DNA of 52,200 nucleotides from a virus, in IMG/VR virus record IMGVR_UViG_3300024261_000044, positions 1 through 52,200 of that record; one strand, 5' to 3'. This document shows, piece after piece, positions 22,951 to 31,154 of this stretch. The notes below the pieces were generated by a model. The model did not search any database. It was not told where the DNA came from and saw nothing but the letters and a program-made list of their open reading frames with translations. Position numbers and translations under genes: made by a program. The number at the start of each line of letters is the position of its first letter. The first letter of the stretch is position 1.

Positions 22951-23723
22951 CTATTCCGTATAATTCCCCATGTCTTTTATATTTATGTTACTAAAATCTT
23001 CGTCTTTTATGTCAGTTCCTTTTTTAGACAAATTACCCAAAGATTTTCCTTTAAAAAGACCTCTGAAACCTTTCAATTTTTCATCTATATTATCTTTTGT
23101 AATATCTTCTTCTTTATCAGAAACATCTGTTACAAAAAATACATTATTATAGTATCTTTTTAATAGGTCATTAAATTTTTGTACTTGATCCGAAGATCCT
23201 GTATCAAGGGTAGCAGCCTTAGCAATTATCGCTGTTTTTAAGTATTCACCCTGCATGTCGTGGTCTAAGCCACTTAAAAGAATAAGTTCTTTTAAGCTTC
23301 CTCTTTCCCCAAGTTCAATTCCCCTGACTTTTGCTCTAAGTCTTTTGGCATTGAACTTGTTTCGAAAAAAGTTTTTTCGATCTCCTCTCCAGTTATTGCT
23401 TCGCCCAACTCTTTTTCAAATTCTGAGTGCTCCTTAGTAAGTTTATCAAGGACAAAGCTTGGCTGATTCTCCAAAAAATCTTTTGCATCTTTTATAGAAT
23501 TGAAGGAGTTTTTATTGTACTTTTTTACAGTATATGATAATAACATTAAGCTGTAAGTATGGAGTACAAAAGCTGAGGAACCCGTTATTTCACTCATACT
23601 GTCCTCTATTTTTAATTGATCTTTAGCTGATAGGTTTTGTAAAGTAACCTTTATCTTACCACTAGCTAACTCTACGTCCTTCGTAGCGTAGCCATTTTCG
23701 AATACCTGTTCTAAAAAATTCAT
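22951..23723 (-). CDS. Tail assembly chaperone, long form by -1 frameshift (about 257 aa)
   Basis: The frame-0 product starts at ATG 23723 and ends at TAA 23292 (143 residues). The -1 frame is open from upstream of the slippery site through TAG 22951. A heptamer T TTT TTC lies at 23370-23364 in the exact X XXY YYZ phase. Slipping there joins 120 frame-0 residues to 137 from the -1 frame (beginning RNKFNAKRL). The 101-residue downstream frame has no convincing start of its own: its first ATG (23256) is internal to the open frame and has no ribosome site. A short/long chaperone pair directly before the tape measure is conserved in many tailed phages (lambda gpG/gpGT, P2 gpE/E'). The long form binds tape measure and recruits tube subunits. 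Confidence 0.72.
23292..23723 (-). CDS. Tail assembly chaperone, short form (143 aa)
   Basis: This is the unshifted product of the chaperone gene, from ATG 23723 to TAA 23292. It opens MNFLEQVFENGYATKDVELA and is helical in its second half (EKELGEAITGEEIEKTFFET). It is the first gene of the leftward tail operon, about 56 bases downstream of a predicted promoter -10 element. The start lacks an obvious Shine-Dalgarno sequence. It contains no TGA and no tryptophan. Short chaperones coat the tape measure and are made in excess over the frameshifted form. Confidence 0.75.
   Translation of the reverse strand: MNFLEQVFENGYATKDVELASGKIKVTLQNLSAKDQLKIEDSMSEITGSSAFVLHTYSLMLLSYTVKKYNKNSFNSIKDAKDFLENQPSFVLDKLTKEHSEFEKELGEAITGEEIEKTFFETSSMPKDLEQKSGELNLGKEEA
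23364..23370 (-). promoter_or_regulatory. Programmed -1 frameshift slippery heptamer
   Basis: The minus strand reads T TTT TTC with codons ACT-TTT-TTC in the chaperone frame, a canonical X XXY YYZ site where both tRNAs can re-pair after slipping back one base. It lies in a perfect inverted repeat, TCGAAAAAA-G-TTTTTTCGA, at about 23362-23380. The -1 frame has no stop between here and TAG 22951. Confidence 0.65.
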
Positions 23724-23778
23724 ATATTTTGTTTGATTTATTTTATTATGTTTTATTAATTTACTTCTCTATACTTAA

Positions 23779-23807
23779 AATATAAACATTGTATACCGCC
23801 AAATCAA
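23779..23807 (-). promoter_or_regulatory. Leftward sigma-70-type promoter for the tail operon
   Basis: On the minus strand TTGATT (23807-23802), a 17-base spacer and TATATT (23784-23779) form a near-consensus -35/-10 pair. It lies about 56 bases upstream of the chaperone ATG at 23723. It is in the only divergent intergenic region of this part of the genome. Confidence 0.45.
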
Positions 23808-23825
23808 CGTATATTTATTCAAAAT

Positions 23826-23860
23826 TTGGTATAAGAATAATGTAAAGAGGGGTTCTCTTT
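23826..23860 (+). promoter_or_regulatory. Rightward extended -10 promoter followed by a 5' hairpin
   Basis: TGGTATAAGAATAAT (23827-23841) contains TG-N-TATAAG, an extended -10 element. No good -35 is present, as expected for that class. The predicted start lies around 23842, followed at once by hairpin AAAGAG-GGGTT-CTCTTT (23844-23860). The first ORF (23891) and the whole early operon follow. The same 14-base box GGTATAAGAATAAT recurs at 39367-39380. Confidence 0.5.
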
Positions 23861-23890
23861 TCGAATTTTTCACAACTAAAGGAGATAAAC

Positions 23891-24067
23891 ATGAGACTTG
23901 AATATCTGAATAATTGTATTATGCTCGCCATTAATGGGAAGTGCTACTGCTTATTAACACACTACAAAAGTGTGCATAGCTGCGTAGTAAAAGTTTTTGG
24001 TTTTACAATTTGGGATACTTTTATAGACCCATTCACAGGTAGGAGGGAGTGGTTCAAAAAGACATAA
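23891..24067 (+). CDS. Small first gene of the early operon (58 aa)
   Basis: ATG 23891 follows a strong ribosome site (AAAGGAGATAAAC) and the frame ends at TAA 24065-24067. The 58-residue product MRLEYLNNCIMLAINGKCYC and onward is basic and has cysteines at residues 9, 18, 20 and 31, plus an aromatic FTIWDTFIDPF segment. It is the first gene after the rightward promoter, a position often held by small host-takeover proteins. Its stop codon lies in the loop of a terminator hairpin (24056-24077), so translation could affect that hairpin. No family recognised. Confidence 0.6.
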   Translation: MRLEYLNNCIMLAINGKCYCLLTHYKSVHSCVVKVFGFTIWDTFIDPFTGRREWFKKT

Positions 24068-24077
24068 CTGTCTTTTT
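24056..24077 (+). terminator. Intrinsic terminator or attenuator overlapping the small leader gene
   Basis: AAAAAGACA (24056-24064) pairs with TGTCTTTTT (24069-24077) around loop TAAC, a perfect 9-bp stem ending in a T tract. The loop holds the stop codon of the 58-residue gene. The helicase gene starts 27 bases beyond it. Ribosomes reaching the stop would cover the stem, so it may act as an attenuator. Confidence 0.6.
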
Positions 24078-24103
24078 ACAATAAAAAAAATCAATGGAGG
24101 ATT

Positions 24104-25486
24104 ATGGAAGTATTAATAGTAATAAAAAATAAAGTATCTATTCTTGGTTTTCCTAGTGATGTTCTTGATGAGATAAAAAAACATCTGACTATAAATAACC
24201 CTCTTTTCCATAAAAGGTTAGATATGGGATTGCAGAACTGGGGAGTTCCATCGTCATTAAAATACTGGGATATTAGCAAAGATAATGATAATCTCATAAT
24301 AGTTCCTGTCGGTGCTTTGGGGGAAATTCTAAAGATAGCCCACGCGCACGAGATAAAAGTAGTAGAATCCGATATTCGTGACCAAAGGTTAAGTAACCCA
24401 AAAACAACCTACTTTTCTAAATTAGAGTTTATTGGGGAGTTACGCGAGTACCAAGAAGACATGGTAAAAGCATGTATGAGTAAAACGATTGGGGTTGTGG
24501 AAGCTATGACTGGGTCAGGAAAGACTATATGTTTTGTAAATTTAACTTTGAGAAGAAAAGAACCTACATTAATTCTTGTGCACACGCTTGAGTTAGCAAA
24601 TCAAACTATAAAATCGTTTGTAAAATTTTCTAATTTAAAAGAAGAGGATATAGGATTTATAGGAGATGGTAGATTTGAAGTAAAACCCATAACGGTAGGG
24701 TTACATCAAACAATGTCTAAGCTGAAGACCGACAGATTTAACATAATAAATGAAAGGTTTGGACAACTCATTGGTGACGAAATTCACATTGTGGGCGCTG
24801 AAACCTGGTTTCGCACTTTAAACAACTTGAATGCAAAGTTCAAGTTTGGATTTACCGCCACACCTAAAAGGGACGATGGGTTAACAAAAGTGATACATTT
24901 TGCATCTGGCCCCATAATACACAAAGTTCCAAAATCAGCATTAAGTGGTTTCTTAATAACCCCTGAAGTAGAGCAAATAAAAACTCAGTATGAATTTCAA
25001 ATGTTCTCTACCCAAGAATACCAAGAAATGATAACTGACCTATCTCAGGATGATGACAGAAATGATTTTATACTAGACCATGTACAGAGTGACGATAGTA
25101 AAGGTAAATATAAGGTACTTCTTTGCACAAGAATATCACAGGTAGAGTATTTAAATAATGCTCTTGGGGATGAAAGTGTTATGCTAACATCTAAGATGAC
25201 TAAGAAAAAAAGAAACGAGGTAATGGACGAATTATACGCCGGAGAAAAGAAAATTGTTATCTCAACGTATGGTTTATTTTCAACTGGTATCGACATACCA
25301 CAACTAGAAATACTGTATCTTTGTGCTCCAATTAAGTCAGAAGTTAAGCTTCGGCAAGCTGCTGGAAGGCTTATGAGAATATCAAAAGGAAAGAAAAAAG
25401 CAAAGATAATTGACTTTATTGATCAAAAAATTGATATATTAAAGTATCAGGGATACCATAGAAATAGAATTTTTAAGAAATTATAA
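24104..25486 (+). CDS. Superfamily 2 DNA helicase, UvsW-like (460 aa)
   Basis: Complete helicase from ATG 24104 (ribosome site GGAGG) to TAA. Walker A is AMTGSGKT (residues 134-141), motif II is DEIH (225-228), motif III is GFTATPKR (249-256), and motif VI is RQAAGRLMR near residue 420. About 110 residues precede the first helicase motif, similar to the UvsW N-terminal domain. UvsW-type enzymes unwind D-loops and R-loops and drive branch migration, moving replication from origin- to recombination-dependent mode. This fits the nearby Sak4-like and RecU-like genes. Tryptophans use TGG. Confidence 0.85.
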   Translation: MEVLIVIKNKVSILGFPSDVLDEIKKHLTINNPLFHKRLDMGLQNWGVPSSLKYWDISKDNDNLIIVPVGALGEILKIAHAHEIKVVESDIRDQRLSNPKTTYFSKLEFIGELREYQEDMVKACMSKTIGVVEAMTGSGKTICFVNLTLRRKEPTLILVHTLELANQTIKSFVKFSNLKEEDIGFIGDGRFEVKPITVGLHQTMSKLKTDRFNIINERFGQLIGDEIHIVGAETWFRTLNNLNAKFKFGFTATPKRDDGLTKVIHFASGPIIHKVPKSALSGFLITPEVEQIKTQYEFQMFSTQEYQEMITDLSQDDDRNDFILDHVQSDDSKGKYKVLLCTRISQVEYLNNALGDESVMLTSKMTKKKRNEVMDELYAGEKKIVISTYGLFSTGIDIPQLEILYLCAPIKSEVKLRQAAGRLMRISKGKKKAKIIDFIDQKIDILKYQGYHRNRIFKKL

Positions 25487-25500
25487 CAAAGGAAACTAAT

Positions 25501-25698
25501 ATGAAAGAAATAAAATCTTTGTCGCATGATACCGACAAAAACACAGAAGTAAAAGACAAGATAGGAGATATAGAGAGTAGACAATATTATGTATCTATAT
25601 CTGGTACTATAGAAGTTCTCCCTAAATCACGAAGTAGGTTATCTGACATTACAGGCTATAACTCCGAAGTTATGAGGGAGTTTAGTTCTGATGATTAA
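25501..25698 (+). CDS. Hypothetical small protein (65 aa)
   Basis: 65 residues from ATG 25501, preceded by AAAGGAAACTAAT, to TAA 25698. It overlaps the deformylase start by 8 bases, so translation is probably coupled. The sequence is charged, rich in Asp/Lys/Ser, with a short beta-like segment (YYVSISGTIEVLPKSRSRL). No membrane segment, cysteines or recognised motif. It may be a small regulatory or accessory protein. Confidence 0.55.
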   Translation: MKEIKSLSHDTDKNTEVKDKIGDIESRQYYVSISGTIEVLPKSRSRLSDITGYNSEVMREFSSDD

Positions 25699-26212
25699 AG
25701 TAATAAATGTAGAAGGTAATCCAACATTAAAACAACAAAGTATAGATTGTAAAACTACGAACGGTAGTTTGATGGGCCCCGTCACGGGTAAGGATTTAAA
25801 AGTATGGGATCAGTGTACAATAGAAGTTGTTACAGACTTAAAAGACACAGCTGAATCTGTATCTGATAAGTGTTTAGGCCTAGCGTCTAATCAAGTTTGG
25901 GATAAAACATCTCCACCATTGTCAGTGTTCGTAGTTAGAGTTTTAGACAGCACAGGTAATGGTTGGGAATGGAAAGAGTTTATTAACCCAACTGTAAATG
26001 GGACAGGTAAAAAATATAAATCAGAAGAGGGTTGCCTCAGCTACCCTGACCAGAAACCTAAGAAGGTTACTAGAAGAAAAAACGTTGAGATATCATACTA
26101 TTCACTAGATGATGCCGAACAAAGGCGAAGTATGAAGCTGTACGGAAACCTCACCTATCTACCGACCATCATTCAACACGAGTACGATCATATACAAGGA
26201 AGGACTATATAA
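25691..26212 (+). CDS. def: Peptide deformylase (173 aa)
   Basis: The three metal and substrate motifs of peptide deformylase are present: GLASNQ (63-68, family G-hyd-G-hyd-A-A-x-Q), EGCLS (113-117, with the metal Cys) and HEYDH (163-167, with two metal His and catalytic Glu). Length is typical for bacterial and phage deformylases, with an insert around residues 85-110. The enzyme removes the N-formyl group from nascent proteins. Phage-borne deformylases are known. It may sustain processing of virion proteins when host translation is remodelled. Confidence 0.9.
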   Translation: MIKVINVEGNPTLKQQSIDCKTTNGSLMGPVTGKDLKVWDQCTIEVVTDLKDTAESVSDKCLGLASNQVWDKTSPPLSVFVVRVLDSTGNGWEWKEFINPTVNGTGKKYKSEEGCLSYPDQKPKKVTRRKNVEISYYSLDDAEQRRSMKLYGNLTYLPTIIQHEYDHIQGRTI

Positions 26213-26216
26213 TACT

Positions 26217-26579
26217 ATGAGTAATAAATACGACTTTAGTGATTTAGGAACACCTCAAAATAATGACGATTTAAAAGACAGGCCCAACTTTAGAATTGTA
26301 AAGACATGCGGTAATTGTAAATATTTCATGTCATTTACGAGAATAAAAAAACACGGGAATTGTGGAGTAACTAACATGAAATTAAAAAAAATAAATAAAA
26401 GTAGGAAAGAGTGCTATGATGACTCTATACGTAACCAAATAAAAAGTGATTGGCCTAAATGTCACGCTACCACAGTTTGTGAAAACCATCTTTTAAGATC
26501 TAGATCTTACAATATAGCTATGGTTTCGGAATGGTGTGATGTAGAGTTTGGAGTAGACGGGATGGTAAGGGAAGACTAA
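26217..26579 (+). CDS. Cysteine-rich putative zinc-binding protein (120 aa)
   Basis: 120 residues from ATG 26217 to TAA 26579, where the stop overlaps the next gene's ATG as TAATG. The N-terminal 40 residues are polar. Then come KTCGNCKYFMSF (CxxC), HGNCGV, ECYDD, WPKCH, TVCEN and SEWCDVEFG. At least seven cysteines and nearby histidines suggest one or two structural zinc sites. No family is recognised. Its position between deformylase and CCA-adding-like genes hints at a nucleic-acid-related role, but this is inference. Confidence 0.6.
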   Translation: MSNKYDFSDLGTPQNNDDLKDRPNFRIVKTCGNCKYFMSFTRIKKHGNCGVTNMKLKKINKSRKECYDDSIRNQIKSDWPKCHATTVCENHLLRSRSYNIAMVSEWCDVEFGVDGMVRED

Positions 26580-28057
26580 TGGGAACTCAAATTATAAAGT
26601 TACTGAATTCCTACGGTTTTGATGCTTGGTTGTGTGGCGGAACTGCAAGAGACATATACTTAGGAATAGAGCCAAGTGGTTTTGATGTTGCTATAAGAGC
26701 TAACTTAAAGGAGCTTCGTGCAGCATTGACCCCCAAAATACTGAAAATAAATCAGTACGATACGTCTGTAACTATAAAGTACAAAGATAGGGAGTACTGT
26801 CTTTACCCATTAAAAAAAGTAAAACTGCAGAATACTTACTATAACTATTCTTTTACTAATAGTTTGGAAGACGACGCTGCATCTAAAGACTTTACGATAA
26901 ATGCCATATATTTTAATCCTCTAAAAGATGAGTGGATAGATTTCTACGATGGTATTAAGGATTTGAATAATAAAACTATAAGGTTTGTTGGAGACCCCTA
27001 CCAGAGAATACTTGAGTCTAAGGTTAGACTGCTTAGGTGCATATCTTTATGTAGTATCCTCGGTAAATCTTGGAAAATAGATGACGCATCCTTAAAAGCT
27101 GTGCAGGATAATAAGTTAAAAATTGCTGGTTCTCCTTCCAAACAAATATTTAATGAATTTAAAAAAGTATTTACCAGATGTGAGGCACCAAGTAGGTTTT
27201 TCTCGTTAATGGTGAAGTCTAGGTTGGATGAGGAGTTATTTACAGAACTAAGTTCTTGTATTGGCATTGAACAAAGTAATAAAAGGAAAAACTTAGATTT
27301 GTACCAGCATATAATGTACGCATTAGACTCTGTCCCTCTAAATCATTCAAATACGCTATTATTAAGAACCTCTGCTCTTCTTCATGACATCGGGAAACCC
27401 GCTACTGAGGTGTATACTGATACGGGAATGCACTTCTACAATCATGAAAATGTTGGAGCATTTGTAGCTGAGAAGATATTAATGCAGTGGGGGTACCCAA
27501 GTTCTACTATAGAGACAGTTGTTCTTCTAATAAAAAATCACTTATTTGATGCATCTTTTAGAAAATCAGAGGCATCAGTAAAGAAACTAGTTGCAAAAGT
27601 CGGGGAAAATAATATACATAACTTACTTGATCTACGTATGGCTGATAGAATGGGATGTGGACGTCCTGATATATCAATGAAACCTGTAGATATACTAAGG
27701 TCAAAAGTTAATAAATTATTAGCTAAGTCATCTCCAGACAAAATAAAAATTAAATTATCTAACTCACAGATTGAGTCTATAATAAAAAAGACAACTGATA
27801 ATGTCGACGAAGCAGTAGGTAAGGTTAGGGAATATCTTGAACAAAAGCTTGTTATAGGTAAGTTACAAAACAAGCCTCAGAACTTAAGACGCGCAGTTTA
27901 TAAAATAAATCATATAAGATGTCCACTAGATAAGCCACATCTTTTTCATACCTGGTCTGAAAAGCAAAAAGGAAATGCTGATATATTTCCTGACGGTAGG
28001 CTAAGGTGCGGAGTTTTCTGTAACTTTTTATGTGACAACGTAGAAAAATCAAAATAA
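26579..28057 (+). CDS. CCA-adding / poly(A) polymerase-like protein with HD domain (492 aa)
   Basis: Class II nucleotidyltransferase layout: CGGTARD (19-25, family GG-x-x-R-D), then SGFDVAI (33-39), where the family has DxD. Next come KDFTINAI (103-110), VRLLRC (149-154), and an HD domain with LLHDIGKP (267-274) and HFYNHE (285-290). A cysteine-rich tail (residues about 450-487) follows. The first Asp of the DxD metal motif is Gly (G34, with D36 retained), so activity may be altered. Such enzymes finish or repair tRNA 3' ends, and HD domains of this family hydrolyse 2',3'-cyclic phosphates. Beside a deformylase, and in a phage that reads TGA as Trp, it fits tRNA maintenance. Confidence 0.8.
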   Translation: MGTQIIKLLNSYGFDAWLCGGTARDIYLGIEPSGFDVAIRANLKELRAALTPKILKINQYDTSVTIKYKDREYCLYPLKKVKLQNTYYNYSFTNSLEDDAASKDFTINAIYFNPLKDEWIDFYDGIKDLNNKTIRFVGDPYQRILESKVRLLRCISLCSILGKSWKIDDASLKAVQDNKLKIAGSPSKQIFNEFKKVFTRCEAPSRFFSLMVKSRLDEELFTELSSCIGIEQSNKRKNLDLYQHIMYALDSVPLNHSNTLLLRTSALLHDIGKPATEVYTDTGMHFYNHENVGAFVAEKILMQWGYPSSTIETVVLLIKNHLFDASFRKSEASVKKLVAKVGENNIHNLLDLRMADRMGCGRPDISMKPVDILRSKVNKLLAKSSPDKIKIKLSNSQIESIIKKTTDNVDEAVGKVREYLEQKLVIGKLQNKPQNLRRAVYKINHIRCPLDKPHLFHTWSEKQKGNADIFPDGRLRCGVFCNFLCDNVEKSK

Positions 28058-28060
28058 AAA

Positions 28061-28429
28061 ATGTTAATTGCTTTTTTAATAATTTTAATAGCAGCTCTGA
28101 GCTTAAATCTATTTTATACTTTAAGAGCAGTGAAAGGTTTGAAGTCTAAGTACTCTAAAGTTCTTTCTCAAAAGAAAAGTAGTGAAGTTGTTACGGGCCA
28201 TATAGCAGAACAACTTGCTCCATTTTTAGATAACTTTCCTTATGACCCTAAGCAAGTAAAATTCTTGGGCCAACCAATAGATTATATCCACTACGGAGAT
28301 GACCAAATTACTTTTATTGAAGTAAAATCTGGTAAGTCTAGGCTATCAAAAAAGCAAAAACATATAAAACAATTAATCGAAAATAACCAAGTCTTTTGGG
28401 ACGAAGTGAGAATACATGGGAAAAATTAG
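28061..28429 (+). CDS. Membrane-anchored Holliday-junction-nuclease-related protein (122 aa)
   Basis: The N-terminus MLIAFLIILIAALSLNLFY is a single membrane-spanning helix. Next come a Lys-rich linker and a core with DYIHYGDDQITFIEVKSGKS (residues 75-95), whose D-x(n)-E-V-K motif is typical of the restriction-endonuclease-like fold. The layout matches the endonuclease family related to archaeal Holliday junction resolvase (Endonuc_Holl). It ends at TAG 28427-28429 and overlaps the primase gene by 14 bases. A role in processing recombination intermediates is likely, though the membrane anchor is a puzzle shared with that family. Confidence 0.75.
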   Translation: MLIAFLIILIAALSLNLFYTLRAVKGLKSKYSKVLSQKKSSEVVTGHIAEQLAPFLDNFPYDPKQVKFLGQPIDYIHYGDDQITFIEVKSGKSRLSKKQKHIKQLIENNQVFWDEVRIHGKN

Positions 28430-31154
28430 TACAGATACATTTAAAAAGCTTTTCGTCCACAGGGACGATGTCTACGCTATACAACAAACAAAAGGTTCTT
28501 ATATTCCAGTAAAAGAACCTGTTGACGATGATATTATGAATGCACACTTGGCTGGTCGTCAAACAATTGGACTTTACCAAGTAAAGCCTGAGGAAAATAC
28601 AGTTAAGTGGGCTTGTCTAGACATTGATCTTACTAAGTCAGTGTGGAGCAATGAAAATTTTAATCTAGATGACTGGAAAGATAAGTTATTAGAACAAGCA
28701 GAAATTTCAAAGAAACTTCTTAGTAATAAGGGTATACCTTCTTACATAGAATTTTCAGGAAATAAGGGGTACCATGTGTGGGTTTTCTTTGAAAATCCCG
28801 TACCGTCAAGTATTATAAAAAGTGGTTTTGAGGGTATATTCTCAAGTATGCGCCCCACTACGAACGGAATTGAGTGGGAAATATTCCCCAAGCAAACCCA
28901 GGTAAATAAAGGATCTTTTGGAAATCTTGTAAAAGGGCCTAATGGGTACCACCATAAATCTAGAGTATTTAGTGAGTTTATAGATAACTTGTCAGTGAGT
29001 ACAGTTAACTACGCTGATACAATGTCGTTTTCTAATGAATCTGCACCATACACAGAGCCTCTAAAAAAATGCGAAGCTTTACGAAACATGTGGAATACCT
29101 GCGTAGACCAGGAAGAGTCACCTAATTTTTTCAATGAAATAGTTGGGTATATGTTTACAAACATGGGTGAAGAGGCTGAAAAGTATGCTACTCAAAACTT
29201 TTTTAGTAAAATGAAAAACTATGACCCAGAGGTCACTAAAAAAAACATAGCAGTGATGAAAACAAAGATGAGGGAGGAGGAGGGGGAAGGATACCTTCCC
29301 ATTACTTGTGAAAAGTTACAGGATGGTAAATATGGGAGCATTTGTTCACAAAGGTGTACCGCTATTGGTAGGGCAAAAAGTCCGATAGCTTTTTACCACT
29401 GGTCTACTCAAGAGAAGGAAGTGGATATTAATGCTTTAGACAAATCAGACTTTCTTTTCCGCAAAGGAAATTCTTACTATGAGAGGTTACCTGGAAAGGA
29501 AGACACGAAGATAAAAAAACTTTCTAGCTTTACAATGGAAATAACAAAGGATACTACAATCAGCACAGGCATGGCTGAATTTGATAAAAGAATATTTGAA
29601 GGTAACATACGAAAAGAAAAAGATGAGATAGAGTTCGAAATTTCTTCAGATGATTTTTCTAACGATGAAAAATTAAAAGGTTTTGTTTATAAAACTCTAG
29701 GGCCTAACCAACTACTTATAGAAAACATACCTTCTATAAAAACAGCTATCCAAAAGTATGCTAAGTCTAAGGCAGTCTTTATACTAAAACAGTTTGGGTT
29801 TAATGATCTAAAGGGGGACGATAAGTATCCTCACAAATATATGAGTCCGTCCGTTATTATAGACAAAAATGGTATAAGAAATAATGATGATACCCTGGTT
29901 AGTTTAGAGGGGGAAGAATTCGCAGAGTACCTTGACTTACAAATAATAGACGATGAAACTTTTATATCTTTAAAGAAGCATATTCAAGAAGATTTGATGA
30001 AAATTGTAAACAAAGAAGTTACATACGGTGCCCTATCATTTACTTTCTTACCCATTTTATTTCCTTTTTTAGAGGGTGATAGAACAAAGTTTACATACTT
30101 TGTTAGAGGAGAGTCAGGTACAGGTAAGTCTTACACAATGGAAGCATTTCAACATTTCTATGGTAAGTTTGAGTCATTTCCTACATGGAGTTCTACATCA
30201 AACTCACTAGGACGAATAGGATACTTTATGAAAGATACTTTATTTATGATAGATGACTTCAAAAAGAGAATGTTCTTCAAACCAGGAGCTTTTGACGGTG
30301 CTATGACCCTAATGCAAAACTATGCAGATAACACAGCCAGATCAAGGATGACTGCTAACATGGAATTAGCAAAGACATTTATTGTTAGAGGGTGGCTTGC
30401 TTCCACAGGCGAAGATACGCCATCCGGTGAAGCATCTAATTTAGCAAGAATGGTCCCAACTACGTGCAATACTAAGTTTAAAGACATGGTAAAAGGACGT
30501 AGGATTCAAGAAATGAAGCAGTTCTACCCAGGATTCACTGCTAGATACCTACACCATGTATTTAATATTGCTCCAGTACTAATAAACAAATCTATGCAAG
30601 ATAATATGGACCATTTTTACTCCAAAATAGCTGGGCAATCTAATGATATACGGATAGCCAGAAATGTATCTCTCTTAGCGACAAGTTTTAAATTTGTATC
30701 AGAATTTGTATGGAGTAAGAAGAGAGCAAAGGAAGCACAAGAAGAGTTTTTATCCTTACTAGACACTCAGATAATTGATGTTGCACTAGAAGCTGCTGAG
30801 GAATTAGCATCGGATAGGTTCTTAAAAGTACTTCAAGAGCTTTTATCCAGCGGGAAAGTAAGAATGTTACCAAATTATATGGAAGATGTGGAAGAGAACA
30901 ATCACACGCCAATAATAGGATATTGGGGAACACGCAAAGAAGTAGAGCAGCCCGTTGGTTACTTAGTCGTTAGCCTAGCTTTTAAAGAAATTCAATCATT
31001 TCTAAGAGCATCTAACGAGAGTTTGACGCACACAAAGAAAGCTATAATACACGAGCTTTACGAAAACGGAATGATTTATGATAAAACAGTACAGTCAAGA
31101 AAAATGCAGGGAAGATCTGTGCGAGTAATTACAGTTAAACCAGATTATTTATAA
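28416..31154 (+). CDS. Primase-helicase: archaeo-eukaryotic primase with P-loop ATPase (912 aa)
   Basis: The N-terminal 330 residues resemble the archaeo-eukaryotic primase domain of TOTE-type systems: FVHRDDVYAIQQTKGSYIPV, the metal motif CLDIDL (D69 and D71), and SGNKGYHVW with the nucleotide-binding His (H120). A Cys-containing segment (residues 295-320; ITCEKLQDGKYGSICSQRC) could bind zinc. The C-terminal half carries a Walker A GESGTGKS near 565-572 and a Walker B-like LFMIDDF near 608-614, as in primase-associated helicases. The protein would make primers and unwind DNA at the phage fork with the family A polymerase at 44644. Its start overlaps the nuclease gene and its TAA overlaps the next ATG. 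Confidence 0.8.
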   Translation: MGKISTDTFKKLFVHRDDVYAIQQTKGSYIPVKEPVDDDIMNAHLAGRQTIGLYQVKPEENTVKWACLDIDLTKSVWSNENFNLDDWKDKLLEQAEISKKLLSNKGIPSYIEFSGNKGYHVWVFFENPVPSSIIKSGFEGIFSSMRPTTNGIEWEIFPKQTQVNKGSFGNLVKGPNGYHHKSRVFSEFIDNLSVSTVNYADTMSFSNESAPYTEPLKKCEALRNMWNTCVDQEESPNFFNEIVGYMFTNMGEEAEKYATQNFFSKMKNYDPEVTKKNIAVMKTKMREEEGEGYLPITCEKLQDGKYGSICSQRCTAIGRAKSPIAFYHWSTQEKEVDINALDKSDFLFRKGNSYYERLPGKEDTKIKKLSSFTMEITKDTTISTGMAEFDKRIFEGNIRKEKDEIEFEISSDDFSNDEKLKGFVYKTLGPNQLLIENIPSIKTAIQKYAKSKAVFILKQFGFNDLKGDDKYPHKYMSPSVIIDKNGIRNNDDTLVSLEGEEFAEYLDLQIIDDETFISLKKHIQEDLMKIVNKEVTYGALSFTFLPILFPFLEGDRTKFTYFVRGESGTGKSYTMEAFQHFYGKFESFPTWSSTSNSLGRIGYFMKDTLFMIDDFKKRMFFKPGAFDGAMTLMQNYADNTARSRMTANMELAKTFIVRGWLASTGEDTPSGEASNLARMVPTTCNTKFKDMVKGRRIQEMKQFYPGFTARYLHHVFNIAPVLINKSMQDNMDHFYSKIAGQSNDIRIARNVSLLATSFKFVSEFVWSKKRAKEAQEEFLSLLDTQIIDVALEAAEELASDRFLKVLQELLSSGKVRMLPNYMEDVEENNHTPIIGYWGTRKEVEQPVGYLVVSLAFKEIQSFLRASNESLTHTKKAIIHELYENGMIYDKTVQSRKMQGRSVRVITVKPDYL

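Noticed and set aside
23300-23312. Lambda-like GGGAAAG as the chaperone slip site
   Set aside because: It is present but in the wrong phase (GGG AAA G rather than G GGA AAG). The T TTT TTC site is correctly phased.
23362-23380. Terminator inside the chaperone gene
   Set aside because: The TCGAAAAAA-G-TTTTTTCGA repeat has a 1-base loop and little GC, so a stable terminator is unlikely; the slippery site explains the A/T run.
991-23723. Broken late genes as pseudogenes or sequencing errors
   Set aside because: Every break is a TGA in phase, never TAA, TAG or an indel (apart from the chaperone frameshift), and the fused proteins show family motifs across the joints.
23828-23841. T4-type late promoter TATAAATA
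   Set aside because: The box reads TATAAGAATAAT and fits an extended -10 better; it also lies before early genes.
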